From positions 1 to 64,000 of the forward strand of contig CAJKBQ010000009.1 in the NCBI GenBank assembly GCA_905198155.1: a stretch of DNA of 64,000 bases, given 5' to 3'. The position numbers and the translations under genes were made by a program. The notes under the pieces are model-generated. The model saw only the letters and a list, made by a program, of their open reading frames with translations, did not search any database and was not told the DNA's origin. Below, piece after piece: positions 1 through 9,069 of the stretch. How positions within the stretch are numbered: position 1 is the first letter of the stretch; each line of letters begins with the position of its first letter. The stretch is from an uncultured Eubacteriales bacterium. Lineage in GTDB: Bacteria > Bacillota > Clostridia > Oscillospirales > Acutalibacteraceae.

Positions 1-64
1 CCCCATATGCAACAAAACAATTACAAATGCAAACGACTTCCATTTTGCATAGAAGCCGTTTGCA
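1..64 (-). terminator. Rho-independent terminator of the GH109-like gene pair
   Basis: Inverted repeat with arms at 28-40 and 52-64 (TGCAAACGaCTTC / GAAGcCGTTTGCA, one mismatch). Read on the minus strand it lies just after the stop codon at 87-89 and is followed by a T-rich run (TTTGTAATTGTTTTG). This is the expected end of the leftward transcript of the two oxidoreductase-like genes. Confidence 0.6.
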
Positions 65-86
65 TAATTAGGCAAATTTGGACTGC

Positions 87-1361
87 TCAGATTGGGAAGT
101 GATCCGGATTCAACAACGTCCAATCCGCCGGTGGATCCCCAAGATCCGGAACTTCCATCGGGGTTCCGCCATGCAGTGCCGACTCATGCGCCAACAGGCC
201 GGGAATGTTGAACCGCGCAACCTGCCAGATATTTGTGGGAGAGAGTTTTCCGGTCGTTGCCGCGCGGCAAAAATCGTCAATTAAGAAATGGTGCGTGCCG
301 TTGTGGCCGTTCGGCATCCCGGAAAATTCCTTCGGAAGCCGTCCGGTCGGCTGAATCGGCGCCGATTCGGTGAATCCGCATCCATCTGCGATTTCCTGGA
401 CGGCTTTTTCCGGATCGTTGTGGATCAGGTTGGACGTGGACACCGGGAGGACATCGTCCGTTACTTCCCGCATTTGGACAAAACCATCGCGATTGGGATC
501 CCATTGTGCCATATAATGGTGCGCAACAGAGAATTCATATCCACCATCGCTGCCGTAAAATTGGGAAATATACGTTTCCGGCGCGCGCCACCCCACGCAG
601 CGGTTTTCGCTGATTCGAGCGATGCCGCCGTTCGAAAGCTCCAGCAGCATTGCGGTATTCGAAAACGGATTTCCGTACAGATTTACATCCCCATCGTCAA
701 AAATATCCGTTCGATTTTGTTCACGATATCCAAGCGCAGTAACGCGTTTTGCGTATACACCCGGCATAGCGCCCAAAATCATCGCGGTGGAATGGGTGGG
801 GTAGAACATCGGCGGAATCCCGGCGTATTTTCGCCATTCCTCGCCGCCGGAACTGCGGTAGCTGTTTTCCATGTTGCGGATGTCATGATTGTATTGCGCT
901 TCACCGTATACAAATTTGCCAAAATGTCCTGCAAAGAATTCGTTGCGGCAAAAAACGGTTGCAGCGCGATAAAATCCGGTTTCGCCCATGGAATATGTCA
1001 GCCTGGTTTCGCGCACCAGCCGTTCAATTTCGCGGATATCATCCACAGAAATGGCACACGGTACCGCGCTGTACACGTGTTTTCCCGCTTTCAGTGCCTG
1101 GATTACCATCGGACCGTGCGCGTACCGCTGCGTGAAAATTGCAACGGCGTTGATTTTATCCGATTCCAGCGCGGCTTCAAAGGACTCAATAATCGGAACG
1201 CCAAATTCTTCCGAATATTCCTTTGCCCGGCTGGGAATCAAATCGCATACGCACACCGATTCCACCGCCGGATGTTTGCAGAACAACGGAACAAAATTCC
1301 GGGCAAAGTTTCCGCATCCGATCATTGCGATCCGCAGCTTGTCAACTTTTTTTCCTACCAT
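87..1361 (-). CDS. Gfo/Idh/MocA-family protein, GH109-like (copy 1)
   Basis: Predicted 424-residue cytosolic protein with an N-terminal Rossmann fold (GCGNF near residues 15-19) and a C-terminal Gfo/Idh/MocA domain. Where sugar dehydrogenases usually have GKHVxxEKP it has GKHVYSAVP (about 93-101), so the usual catalytic lysine is absent. The GEAQYNHD (about 153-160) and YPTH (about 187-190) blocks resemble those of GH109 NAD-dependent glycosidases, which share this fold. Function is therefore either NAD-dependent sugar or glycoside cleavage or another redox step; the substrate is unknown. The ATG at 1361 is preferred over an upstream frame extension because AAGAAGG lies just before it. It lies 69 bp behind a close paralogue. 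An inverted repeat GCAGAT-N9-ATCTGC (1389-1409) sits in the gap. Two AraC regulators lie on the other side of the pair. Confidence 0.85.
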   Translation of the reverse strand: MVGKKVDKLRIAMIGCGNFARNFVPLFCKHPAVESVCVCDLIPSRAKEYSEEFGVPIIESFEAALESDKINAVAIFTQRYAHGPMVIQALKAGKHVYSAVPCAISVDDIREIERLVRETRLTYSMGETGFYRAATVFCRNEFFAGHFGKFVYGEAQYNHDIRNMENSYRSSGGEEWRKYAGIPPMFYPTHSTAMILGAMPGVYAKRVTALGYREQNRTDIFDDGDVNLYGNPFSNTAMLLELSNGGIARISENRCVGWRAPETYISQFYGSDGGYEFSVAHHYMAQWDPNRDGFVQMREVTDDVLPVSTSNLIHNDPEKAVQEIADGCGFTESAPIQPTGRLPKEFSGMPNGHNGTHHFLIDDFCRAATTGKLSPTNIWQVARFNIPGLLAHESALHGGTPMEVPDLGDPPADWTLLNPDHFPI

Positions 1362-1430
1362 AAAAAAACCTTCTTTCTTTATTTGCCTGCAGATTTGAGT
1401 AATATCTGCAAATTGCACGAAACAAATATT

Positions 1431-2708
1431 TTACGGCCTTGGGAAGTGATCCGGGTTCAGCAATTCCCAATCCGCCGGCGGATCCCCAAGATCCGGCACA
1501 TCCATTGTTTGTCCGCCTGCCAAAGCAGATTGATGGGCAATTAATCCAGGAATGTTATAGCGCGCCGTTTGCCATATGTTTGTCGGCGGCAACTTCCCGG
1601 TTGCAACAGCGCGGCAAAAATCGTCCGCCATAAAATAGTGCGTTCCGTTGTGCGCGTTGGGTACATCGTAAAATGACTTCGGCACGCGGTCGATGGGCTG
1701 AATGGGCGCGCTGTCCGTATAACCGCGGCCGTCTGAGATTTCCTGCAACGTCTTGGATGGATTATTTTGCAAATCCGACCAAATTGCAGGCGGCACCAGC
1801 TGCTCAGAAACATCCGTCATGCGAATTTCATCCGGGGCTTCTGCTTTCCATTGGGAAAAATAGTGGTGCGTTACTGAAAATTCATAGCACGCGTTTGTCC
1901 CATAAAATTGAGAAATATAGGTGTGCGGTGACTTCCATGCAACGCTTCTATTCTCACTTATGCGAACAATCCCATTATTCGATAGCTCCATCATCATAGA
2001 AGTATTTGAGAACGGATTCCCATAAACATTGACGTCTCCATCCCCAAAAATGTCCGTACGATCCTGTTCATGATAACCAAAAGCAACCACTTTTTTTGCG
2101 TATATCCCTGGCATTGCACCCAAAATCATGGAAGTAGAATGGGTGGGGTAAAACATGGGTGGCAGCCCGGCGTATTTCTTCCATGCGTCGCCGCTGGAAT
2201 GTCGAAAACTGTTCATTTGGTTACGAATGTCGTGGTTGTATTGTGCTTCGCCATAAACGAATCGACCAAATTTACCAGAAAAATATGCATTTCGGCAAAA
2301 TATTGTTGCAGAACGGTAGAATCCCGTTTCGCCCATGGAGTAGATCAATCCGGTTTTCCGCACCAACTGTTCAATTTCACAAATTTCCTCAATTGATAAT
2401 GCGCATGGCGTTGATGAGTAAACGTGCTTTCCAGCTTGGAGGGCGCGAATCGCCATGCTCGCGTGCATCTGGCGCGGTGTAAACAGCGCAACCGCATGGA
2501 TATGCTGATTATCCAATGCATCATCAAAAGAATTTAGGACCTTTACACCATATTTTTCTGCAAATTCGGCGGCGCGTTCCGCAATGGAGTCGCACACATA
2601 TACCTCCGATACAGCGGGATGCCGCTGGAATAAACGGACAAAACTGTGCGCGAAGTTTCCGCATCCAATGACCGCAATTTTCAAATTGTCAGTTTTTCGT
2701 TTCACCAT
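1431..2708 (-). CDS. Gfo/Idh/MocA-family protein, GH109-like (copy 2)
   Basis: Predicted 425 residues, collinear with and clearly paralogous to the next gene downstream. It has the same N-terminal GCGNF dinucleotide-binding loop, the same YGEAQYNHDIRN and MFYPTHST blocks, and the same C-terminal ending (PDLGDPPADW, then LLNPDHFP). The EKP motif is again altered (GKHVYSSTP). The pair looks like a local duplication that has diverged mainly in the middle and C-terminal thirds. The start at 2708 follows GAAGGAG. A -10 box (TATAAT on the minus strand, 2748-2753) has no good -35 box, as expected of an activator-dependent promoter. The divergent AraC genes are the likely activators (inference). Confidence 0.87.
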   Translation of the reverse strand: MVKRKTDNLKIAVIGCGNFAHSFVRLFQRHPAVSEVYVCDSIAERAAEFAEKYGVKVLNSFDDALDNQHIHAVALFTPRQMHASMAIRALQAGKHVYSSTPCALSIEEICEIEQLVRKTGLIYSMGETGFYRSATIFCRNAYFSGKFGRFVYGEAQYNHDIRNQMNSFRHSSGDAWKKYAGLPPMFYPTHSTSMILGAMPGIYAKKVVAFGYHEQDRTDIFGDGDVNVYGNPFSNTSMMMELSNNGIVRISENRSVAWKSPHTYISQFYGTNACYEFSVTHHYFSQWKAEAPDEIRMTDVSEQLVPPAIWSDLQNNPSKTLQEISDGRGYTDSAPIQPIDRVPKSFYDVPNAHNGTHYFMADDFCRAVATGKLPPTNIWQTARYNIPGLIAHQSALAGGQTMDVPDLGDPPADWELLNPDHFPRP

Positions 2709-2747
2709 AAATACTCATTACTCCTTCTCGCGATTGATTGTGCCTTT

Positions 2748-2878
2748 ATTATATCATGGAAATGGGGGAGTAGAAAGAAATAAAACAAACGAAAAATATC
2801 ACAAAACAAATTTTTGGCCAGTAAAATCGAAAAAATTTTTCAATATCGATTGCTTTTTTCGCCGACGTACGCTATAAT
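2748..2878. promoter_or_regulatory. Divergent promoter region, GH109-like pair / AraC genes
   Basis: On the plus strand TTGCTT (2850-2855) and TATAAT (2873-2878) are 17 bp apart and drive the first AraC gene. On the minus strand TATAAT (2748-2753) lacks a recognisable -35 box. Between them lies an A/T-rich stretch with the perfect palindrome GAAAAAATTTTTC near 2828-2840, flanked by AATCGA and TCGATT. It is a plausible AraC-type control region; no binding site is proven. Confidence 0.6.
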
Positions 2879-2915
2879 AGAAGCAAATGTACGAGGAGAA
2901 GGGCGGCGGAATAAA

Positions 2916-3764
2916 ATGGCAAATGAGTTGATGCAAATCAACCCGTTTATCCGGTATGCACTGGGTCAGGCGCGTATGTATCCGCACCCGGAAACCCATT
3001 TATCGTATGATTGTCGATTATTTTACCTTGTTCACGGTGATTTTTCGTTCACAATTGACCAGATTCAATACCATTTAACGGATGGCGATGCTTTATTTGT
3101 TCCGCCCGCGCATCCATACTGCATTGCGATGGAGCGGACGGATAAAGTGCGGCTGCTGGTATTCAATTTTGACTGCGAATGCACGGGGAACAACGCGCCG
3201 AATCGATTGGGCATTGCGACGCCGGACACTTTTGATCCGGCGCGGGTCAGTAAAACGCAACTTTTTGCCCCATTCGATAAAGTTGTTTTTTGTTCAAATA
3301 TACCGGAAATTCGTGCGGAATGCGAAGATACAATTTCAATATTCCAATCAGAACGTGATAACTACCGTGAATTCGCCTCCATTACGCTAAAAAAAATATT
3401 GATCCAAATCGATCATCGAATGAGATTTTCTGGCAATCAACACCTGAAATTGATCGCCGAAATTAAAGAATACATCCAACGGTACGCGCGCGAACCCATC
3501 ACAAATGAGTGTGTCGCGAAGGCGTTCGGCTATCATTCTTATTATCTCAATCGACTGATGAAACAATATGGCGGCATCACGATTGCGCAAATGGTAATCC
3601 AAGAACGGATAAAATATGCAGAAATGTGCATGACAACCACGGATATGACCATTGCGGAAATTGCGGTTGCGTCAGGATTTTCTAATATTTCATATTTCTC
3701 CCGAATCTTTCGAGAAAAAACAGGGAATACACCTTCTCAATACCGAAAATCAAATGCAATATAA
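2916..3764 (+). CDS. AraC-family transcriptional regulator (copy 1)
   Basis: Predicted 282 residues: an N-terminal cupin-like sugar-sensing half (about 1-160) and a C-terminal AraC DNA-binding domain (about 185-282) with two helix-turn-helix units. The second unit is visible in MTIAEIAVASGFSNISYFSR. The ATG at 2916 follows AGGAGAAGGG; an upstream in-frame ATG lacks such a site and overlaps the promoter. It is divergent from the two GH109-like genes, so it most likely controls them in response to a sugar or glycan breakdown product. The effector cannot be read from sequence. Confidence 0.88.
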   Translation: MANELMQINPFIRYALGQARMYPHPETHLSYDCRLFYLVHGDFSFTIDQIQYHLTDGDALFVPPAHPYCIAMERTDKVRLLVFNFDCECTGNNAPNRLGIATPDTFDPARVSKTQLFAPFDKVVFCSNIPEIRAECEDTISIFQSERDNYREFASITLKKILIQIDHRMRFSGNQHLKLIAEIKEYIQRYAREPITNECVAKAFGYHSYYLNRLMKQYGGITIAQMVIQERIKYAEMCMTTTDMTIAEIAVASGFSNISYFSRIFREKTGNTPSQYRKSNAI

Positions 3765-3795
3765 CTCCTCCGCGGAGTGGGAAGTTGGAGATTTT

Positions 3796-4704
3796 ATGCA
3801 TACATATTTTGGTCCTTACACGGAAATTGTGCCATATGTGCGTTTTGCAGGTCGTTCGCCGTTTCCGGCGCATTACACGTCGCCAATCCGAGTGGCGTAC
3901 GATCATCGATTGATCTATACGCACAGTGGAACGGCTACGCTGCAATTGGAAAATCAGGATGTCATTTTGCACGCAGGCGACGTCGTTTTGGTTCATTCCG
4001 GAATGCCTTACGCTTTTATGACGGCGGCCGTCTCCGTCGTGTTTACAATTGCCAATTTCGATTTTTTCCCTGGGTATGAAAACCATGCATCTATGCCGCT
4101 GCCAATGACGTCTCCGGAGGGGTTTCGACCGGAACAGCAGCATGAACAGGTTCGGTTTTCTGATTTTGATTTTGATTCCGGTGTGTATTTGGCATCCGGC
4201 GCGTTCGATCTAATGCCATATATGGAAGCATTAGAGAATGAATACAATCGCACAGAATTGCTGTATACGCGTCAGCTTCAAGCACTGCTGCTGTACAGCC
4301 TGAACTGCATATATCGCAGCAGTAAGCGCATGATCCCGCATCATGGCCGCAATGAACACGCGGACATCTTAGCTTTTATTACTCAACATTTTGCGGAACC
4401 GCTTACCAATCGATCTATCGCAAATCAATTTCATTACCATCCAAATTATGTAAACCAATTGGTGCGAACACAGACAGGGCGATCTTTACATCAATATTTA
4501 CTGCGGCTTCGGATTTTGCGCGCCACGGATTTGCTGCTTTCCAGTAATATGCCCATTGGCGATATTGCGCGTCAAACCGGGTTTTCGGATCCCAATTATT
4601 TTGCACAGTATTTTCGCAGATGTTACGGCTGTTCGCCCAGTGCATTTCGCGGCGGAACCGCAAAGCCGTCGAACGAGTCATTTGAAAAATGGTATAGTGT
4701 TTGA
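3796..4704 (+). CDS. AraC-family transcriptional regulator (copy 2)
   Basis: Predicted 302 residues with the same layout as its upstream neighbour: a cupin-like N-terminal half and a C-terminal double helix-turn-helix (MPIGDIARQTGFSDPNYFAQ near residues 250-270). The ATG at 3796 is preferred because GGAG lies 5 bp upstream and the alignment with copy 1 begins there; another ATG at 3754 would overlap the upstream stop. Two AraC genes next to two GH109-like genes suggests that the whole regulator/enzyme unit was duplicated, or that two related sugars are sensed (inference). Confidence 0.86.
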   Translation: MHTYFGPYTEIVPYVRFAGRSPFPAHYTSPIRVAYDHRLIYTHSGTATLQLENQDVILHAGDVVLVHSGMPYAFMTAAVSVVFTIANFDFFPGYENHASMPLPMTSPEGFRPEQQHEQVRFSDFDFDSGVYLASGAFDLMPYMEALENEYNRTELLYTRQLQALLLYSLNCIYRSSKRMIPHHGRNEHADILAFITQHFAEPLTNRSIANQFHYHPNYVNQLVRTQTGRSLHQYLLRLRILRATDLLLSSNMPIGDIARQTGFSDPNYFAQYFRRCYGCSPSAFRGGTAKPSNESFEKWYSV

Positions 4705-4805
4705 TACGAATGGGATTTTCAATGTTATTTGCTGCGGATTTTCGAATCTAAATAATACAAAATGCATCTTTTGTTCTATTTTGAATGAATCATATATTCC
4801 CTGAC

Positions 4806-4838
4806 AAAAAACAGGCCGCAAAATTTGCGACCTGTTTT
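4806..4838. terminator. Bidirectional terminator between araC-type gene and proC
   Basis: Near-perfect hairpin AAAACAGGcCGCAAA / TTTGCGaCCTGTTTT with A/T runs on both sides, between convergent genes. It can end transcription from both strands. Confidence 0.7.
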
Positions 4839-4861
4839 AGGTTTGCCAACAAATTTTGGTA

Positions 4862-5644
4862 TCAGCGAAGCTGTGCGTTTTTCTCAAATGCGGCAACCAC
4901 TGCATCCATCACGGTTGCCCGGAACGCGCCGGATTCCAATGCATGGACACCCGCGATGGTTGTGCCTCCGGGACTGCATACGGCATCTTTCAAAGCACCC
5001 GGCTGTCCGCCGGACAGCAACATTTTTGCAGCACCCATCAAAGTTTGCGCCGCATACAGCGCCGCTTTGTCGCGCGGCAGCCCGCATTCTACGCCGCCAT
5101 CGGCCATTGCTTCGGCGAATAAATATACATAAGCTGGTCCACAGCCGGAAAGTGCGCAGCCAGCATCAATCAGTCGTTCCGGCAGCCGATCCAGGATTCC
5201 GGATTCCCCTAAAATGGATTGGAATTCCGTGATTTCTTCCGGTGCTACCAACGGATTTGCGTCAAACAGGATCATGCCTGCCCCGACCGATGCGGGCATA
5301 TTTGGCATGATCCGGAGGACAGGATATTCGGAACCCAATTGCGCACATATATGGGCAATTCCGACTGCTGCTGCCATTGAAATCAACACAAATCGTGTGG
5401 ATCGACTCTCTAAAATGGGGTGAATTTCCGCCAATACACTATCCAAGACTTGGGGCTTTACACCTAAAAAGATATAATCTGCACATTTCGCAATTTCAAC
5501 ATTGGAAGCAGGCTGCACACCAAGTGCAGCTGCACGCGCAGGATCACGGTCCGATGCCAGAATTTCTGCTTGATACCCAGCGGCCACCGCTGCTTTCAGC
5601 AGCGCCCCCCCCATATTTCCACAGCCAATGAATCCGATTTTCAT
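4862..5644 (-). CDS. proC: Pyrroline-5-carboxylate reductase
   Basis: Reduces 1-pyrroline-5-carboxylate to L-proline with NAD(P)H, the last step of proline synthesis, in the cytosol. 260 residues, normal for the family. The N-terminal nucleotide-binding motif MKIGFIGCGNMGGALL and the C-terminal signature SGCGPAYVYLFAEA are both clear. The ATG at 5644 follows GGAGGG. The gene lies 24 bp downstream of proA on the same strand, so proB-proA-proC form one operon holding the complete glutamate-to-proline route. Confidence 0.96.
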   Translation of the reverse strand: MKIGFIGCGNMGGALLKAAVAAGYQAEILASDRDPARAAALGVQPASNVEIAKCADYIFLGVKPQVLDSVLAEIHPILESRSTRFVLISMAAAVGIAHICAQLGSEYPVLRIMPNMPASVGAGMILFDANPLVAPEEITEFQSILGESGILDRLPERLIDAGCALSGCGPAYVYLFAEAMADGGVECGLPRDKAALYAAQTLMGAAKMLLSGGQPGALKDAVCSPGGTTIAGVHALESGAFRATVMDAVVAAFEKNAQLR

Positions 5645-5668
5645 TGCAAACCCTCCATTTACCAACTA

Positions 5669-6919
5669 TTAACGAATTTGCCCATTTCCATGAATCACAT
5701 ATTTGTATGTTGTGAGTTCCTCCAGTCCCATCGGTCCGCGGGCATGAAGTTTCTGTGTCGAAATGCCCATTTCACAGCCCAGACCAAATTCTCCACCATC
5801 CGTAAACCGCGTAGACGCATTCACATACACTGCTGCGCTATCCACTTTTGCAACAAATTGTGCCGCATTTGCTTCATTTTGCGTCAGAATTGCGTCGCTA
5901 TGGTGCGTAGAATGCTTCGATATATGTGCAATCGCTTCATCCAGGTTATCCACAATCTTTACCGCCATCTTATAATCCAGGAATTCCGTGTCAAAATCCG
6001 TATCGGACGCCGGCACGCCATCGATTATTTCCGCAGCGCGTGCATCCAAATGCAATTCCACCGGCGGGTTCCCGTTTGCAATTCGCTCATCCACCAGCCG
6101 ACTTTGCAGCTGTGGCAAGAAGTCCTGTGCAATCGCAGCATTTACCAAACACACTTCCATGGCATTGCATACGGAGGGTCGACTGGTTTTTGCATTTTCA
6201 ATAATTTGTAGAGCTTGTGCAATATCTGCGTTTTCATCCACATAAATATGGCAAATTCCTGTACCAGTCTCAATGCATGGAACGGTCGCCTGCTCCACAC
6301 AGGTGCGAATCAGTCCGGCGCCGCCGCGCGGAATCAGCAGGTCTACCAATCCGTTGGCCGTCATCAGGGCGTGGGCGCTTTCGTGCGTCGGATCTTCTAC
6401 TAATTGCACGCGATTTTCGGATAATCCAGCTTTTTTCAGCCCCATTTGGAGCGCATGCACGATGGCCGCCGAACTGCGAAGTGCTGCGCGGCCGCTCCGT
6501 AATATACACACATTTCCGCTTTTCAGCGCCAAAGCGGCGGCATCAGACGTCACATTGGGGCGACTTTCGTAAATAATGGCAACAACTCCGAGCGGAACGG
6601 CAACCTTCTCAATTTTGAGACCGTTCGAGCGCTCAATTGAGCGCAGCACGCGACCCACCGGATCCGGCAGCTGCGCTACGGCGCGCACCCCATCCGCCAT
6701 CGCGCGAATGCGGGTTTCGTTGAGCGCCAACCGGTCGCGCATGACCGCGGAAATGGATGTCGCGTCGCGCATGTCCAGTGCGTTTTCCGCTAAAATATGG
6801 GGAATCTGTGCTTCAAGTGCGTCCGCCATGGCGTTTAGGGTGTCATTTTTTTGCTTTTCTGTAATGACGTCCGCACGCTGTTTCGCGGCGGTTTCCAAAA
6901 TTTCCATTGTACTACGCAT
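5669..6919 (-). CDS. proA: Gamma-glutamyl phosphate reductase
   Basis: Reduces gamma-glutamyl phosphate to glutamate-5-semialdehyde with NADPH. 416 residues, full length. The aldehyde-dehydrogenase-like catalytic cysteine is in RPSVCNAMEV, and the GFGLGCEMGIST-like C-terminal block is present as EFGLGCEMGIST. The start at 6919 has AGGAGGGGG upstream. It overlaps the end of proB by 8 bp, which suggests translational coupling of kinase and reductase, whose intermediate is unstable. Confidence 0.96.
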   Translation of the reverse strand: MRSTMEILETAAKQRADVITEKQKNDTLNAMADALEAQIPHILAENALDMRDATSISAVMRDRLALNETRIRAMADGVRAVAQLPDPVGRVLRSIERSNGLKIEKVAVPLGVVAIIYESRPNVTSDAAALALKSGNVCILRSGRAALRSSAAIVHALQMGLKKAGLSENRVQLVEDPTHESAHALMTANGLVDLLIPRGGAGLIRTCVEQATVPCIETGTGICHIYVDENADIAQALQIIENAKTSRPSVCNAMEVCLVNAAIAQDFLPQLQSRLVDERIANGNPPVELHLDARAAEIIDGVPASDTDFDTEFLDYKMAVKIVDNLDEAIAHISKHSTHHSDAILTQNEANAAQFVAKVDSAAVYVNASTRFTDGGEFGLGCEMGISTQKLHARGPMGLEELTTYKYVIHGNGQIR

Positions 6920-7706
6920 GGAGTGCCCCCTCCTTTTCTTTGTCTTTCCGCAAAAATTTTGTTCCAACGGTTTTTCCGTCGATCAAATCATACAATAATT
7001 CCGGATTATTTCCATTCAAAATTGCCATATCGCACCCGGCCTCCGTGCTAATTTGTGCCGCGCGCAGCTTTGTTCGCATCCCGCCGGTTCCCAATTCGGA
7101 GCCTTTTCCGCCGGCATATGACAAAATCTCGTCCGTAAGCGCGGTTACAATCGGAATTCGTTGCGCGTACGGGTTTTGATGCGGATCATCTGTATAAAGG
7201 CCGTCAATATCAGACAGTAGCACCAACAATTGCGCATCTGCATCCACTGCAACCAGCGCCGACAGCGTGTCATTATCGCCAACCATAATTTCTTCCGTCG
7301 CGATGGTGTCATTTTCATTAATAATTGGCATTACATCCAATTCCAGCAATCGAAGCAGCGTGTTGCGGAAGTTGGCACTTCGATCCGGATCCCGCATATC
7401 GCTTCCTGTAATTAGAATTTGTGCAACAGTGTGGTTATATTGGGAGAAAAGCCGATCGTATGTATACATCAATTCGCACTGCCCCACCGCGGCTGCGGCC
7501 TGTTTTCCTGGGATATCCGCAGGGCGCGCTTTCAGCGACAATTTCCCAACGCCCATTCCGATTGCGCCGGAGGAAACCAACAAAATTTCGTGCCCGGAAT
7601 TCTTCAAATCGCTCAAAACCTTGCATAAAGTTTCCACACGCCGGATATTTAAACATCCGTTGGGGTAGGCCAACGTGGATGTCCCGACCTTAATGACCAT
7701 TCGCAT
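6912..7706 (-). CDS. proB: Glutamate 5-kinase
   Basis: Phosphorylates L-glutamate with ATP, the first and usually proline-inhibited step. 264 residues, which is an amino-acid-kinase domain only; the C-terminal PUA domain of longer ProB proteins is absent, a known short form. Motifs: KVGTSTLAYPNG at the N terminus, SSGAIGMGVG, IINENDT and GSELGTGGMRTKL. The ATG at 7706 follows GAAAGGA; an extension upstream would run into the promoter. First gene of the proline operon. Confidence 0.95.
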   Translation of the reverse strand: MRMVIKVGTSTLAYPNGCLNIRRVETLCKVLSDLKNSGHEILLVSSGAIGMGVGKLSLKARPADIPGKQAAAAVGQCELMYTYDRLFSQYNHTVAQILITGSDMRDPDRSANFRNTLLRLLELDVMPIINENDTIATEEIMVGDNDTLSALVAVDADAQLLVLLSDIDGLYTDDPHQNPYAQRIPIVTALTDEILSYAGGKGSELGTGGMRTKLRAAQISTEAGCDMAILNGNNPELLYDLIDGKTVGTKFLRKDKEKEGALHA

Positions 7707-7767
7707 TTCATAAAATCCTTTCAATATAATGCGGCGTAAAACCGTCAGATCCATTTATATGGATACA

Positions 7768-7796
7768 AGTATACCATACTTCCCGAAAAAAATCAA
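7768..7796 (-). promoter_or_regulatory. Promoter of the proBAC operon
   Basis: On the minus strand TTGATT (7791-7796), a 17-bp spacer and TATACT (7768-7773), about 60 bp upstream of the proB start. No T-box-like leader fits in this short interval. Confidence 0.65.
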
Positions 7797-7900
7797 GCAA
7801 ATCCGCGGAAAAAACAGAAAAATATATGATAAGCTATTTCCTTTTTGCAAAAATCATGCTATAATAATGAAGAAGAGCTGGACAAGCGAGGGGGGCTTTC

Positions 7901-9055
7901 ATGATTGACACATATTGCGACCCGGAATGGGTCTGTCATCCGGCTGTATGTGCAGTCGGTACAAATTATCATATCATATTACCTGTAAAATCGGATATGA
8001 TTTTGTGGGTTGTAATCGGATCCCAAAAATTCTACGATGAATCCAACGGCGTCCTGCGATCAGCGGTTCGCGTTCACCGTGTCATTGTTCCAATGAATGT
8101 GCTGGATGCGGCGGAATCGTACACGGTTGTGTATCGCAAATCCATTGATCGCAAGCCATATTTTCCGAAAATGGGAGAACCGGTTGCGCACGAATATTCA
8201 TTTCGGCCGGTGAAAAAGCGAGAAAATATTCATATCTATCAGCTTGCCGACACGCACGGCATCGTTGTAGAGTCTGTGGCGGCCGCGCAATATTTTGGTG
8301 ATGCGCTCGATTTGCTGATCCTGAATGGAGATATCGCAAATCATAGTGGCAGTATTGAGCATATTTGCCTTGCATACCAAATTGCATCGATTGTGACGGG
8401 CGGCCAAATCCCTGTAATTTTTTCACGTGGAAATCACGATTTACGCGGTGCGTATGCCGAAAATCTGGCGGAATATACGCCGAACGAAAACGGAAAATCG
8501 TATTATGATTTCCGAGTAGGGTGCATTTGGGGCTATCTGTTGGATTGCGCCGAGGACAAACGGGACAATCACCCAGAATATGGCGGAACCATTTGCTGCG
8601 AACCTTTCCGTGTGCGCGAAACAGCGGATTTTTGTGGTAAAATCGCCGATTCCTCCCACACCTATGCAGCGCCTGGGGTTGATTACCGGTTAATTATTTC
8701 GCATATACCATTTACACATATTTCCGATGAAGAGGATTCTTTTGGGAATCGCCCATTCGGCATCGAAGTGGAACGCTATTCGCAATGGGCAAAAGTGCTT
8801 CGTGATACCGTGCATCCGCAGCTGATTTTGTGTGGCCATGTGCATGAATATTTTATCAGTATGCCCGGCAGTGAATATGACGATATTGGGCAACCTTGCC
8901 CTGTATTGGTTGGCTCAAAGCCGCAGCACAATGCGGATGGTTCTGCATATTTTGTTGGCATGGCCATCACGCTAAACCCCAAAACTGCCGAAATTTGTTT
9001 TACCGACTCCAATGGCGAAACATTGCAGCGCCAGGTGCTGCAAATATCTGAATAA
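7901..9055 (+). CDS. Metallophosphoesterase with N-terminal purple-acid-phosphatase-like domain
   Basis: Predicted 384 residues without a signal peptide. The first 100 or so residues look like a fibronectin-like domain. From about residue 108 a calcineurin-type phosphoesterase core follows: ADTHG (metal ligands D and H), LNGDIANH (GD), SRGNHDLRG (GNHD) and CGHVHEYF (GHxH), all intact. It probably hydrolyses a phosphomono- or diester in the cytosol; the substrate is unknown. GAGGGGGGC precedes the ATG and a TATAAT -10 (7860-7865) lies upstream. The next gene, a glycosidase, begins 14 bp later, so the two are co-transcribed and may share a sugar-phosphate role (inference). Confidence 0.88.
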   Translation: MIDTYCDPEWVCHPAVCAVGTNYHIILPVKSDMILWVVIGSQKFYDESNGVLRSAVRVHRVIVPMNVLDAAESYTVVYRKSIDRKPYFPKMGEPVAHEYSFRPVKKRENIHIYQLADTHGIVVESVAAAQYFGDALDLLILNGDIANHSGSIEHICLAYQIASIVTGGQIPVIFSRGNHDLRGAYAENLAEYTPNENGKSYYDFRVGCIWGYLLDCAEDKRDNHPEYGGTICCEPFRVRETADFCGKIADSSHTYAAPGVDYRLIISHIPFTHISDEEDSFGNRPFGIEVERYSQWAKVLRDTVHPQLILCGHVHEYFISMPGSEYDDIGQPCPVLVGSKPQHNADGSAYFVGMAITLNPKTAEICFTDSNGETLQRQVLQISE

Positions 9056-9069
9056 AACGAGGTGCGTTT

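Noticed and set aside
288..1544. Long plus-strand open frame of 418 codons
   Set aside because: It lies antisense to the first GH109-like gene, has no family resemblance or ribosome site, and its codon pattern mirrors the real gene.
7707..7800. Proline T-box leader before proB
   Set aside because: The promoter is only about 60 bp from the start codon, with no specifier loop, T-box sequence or terminator.
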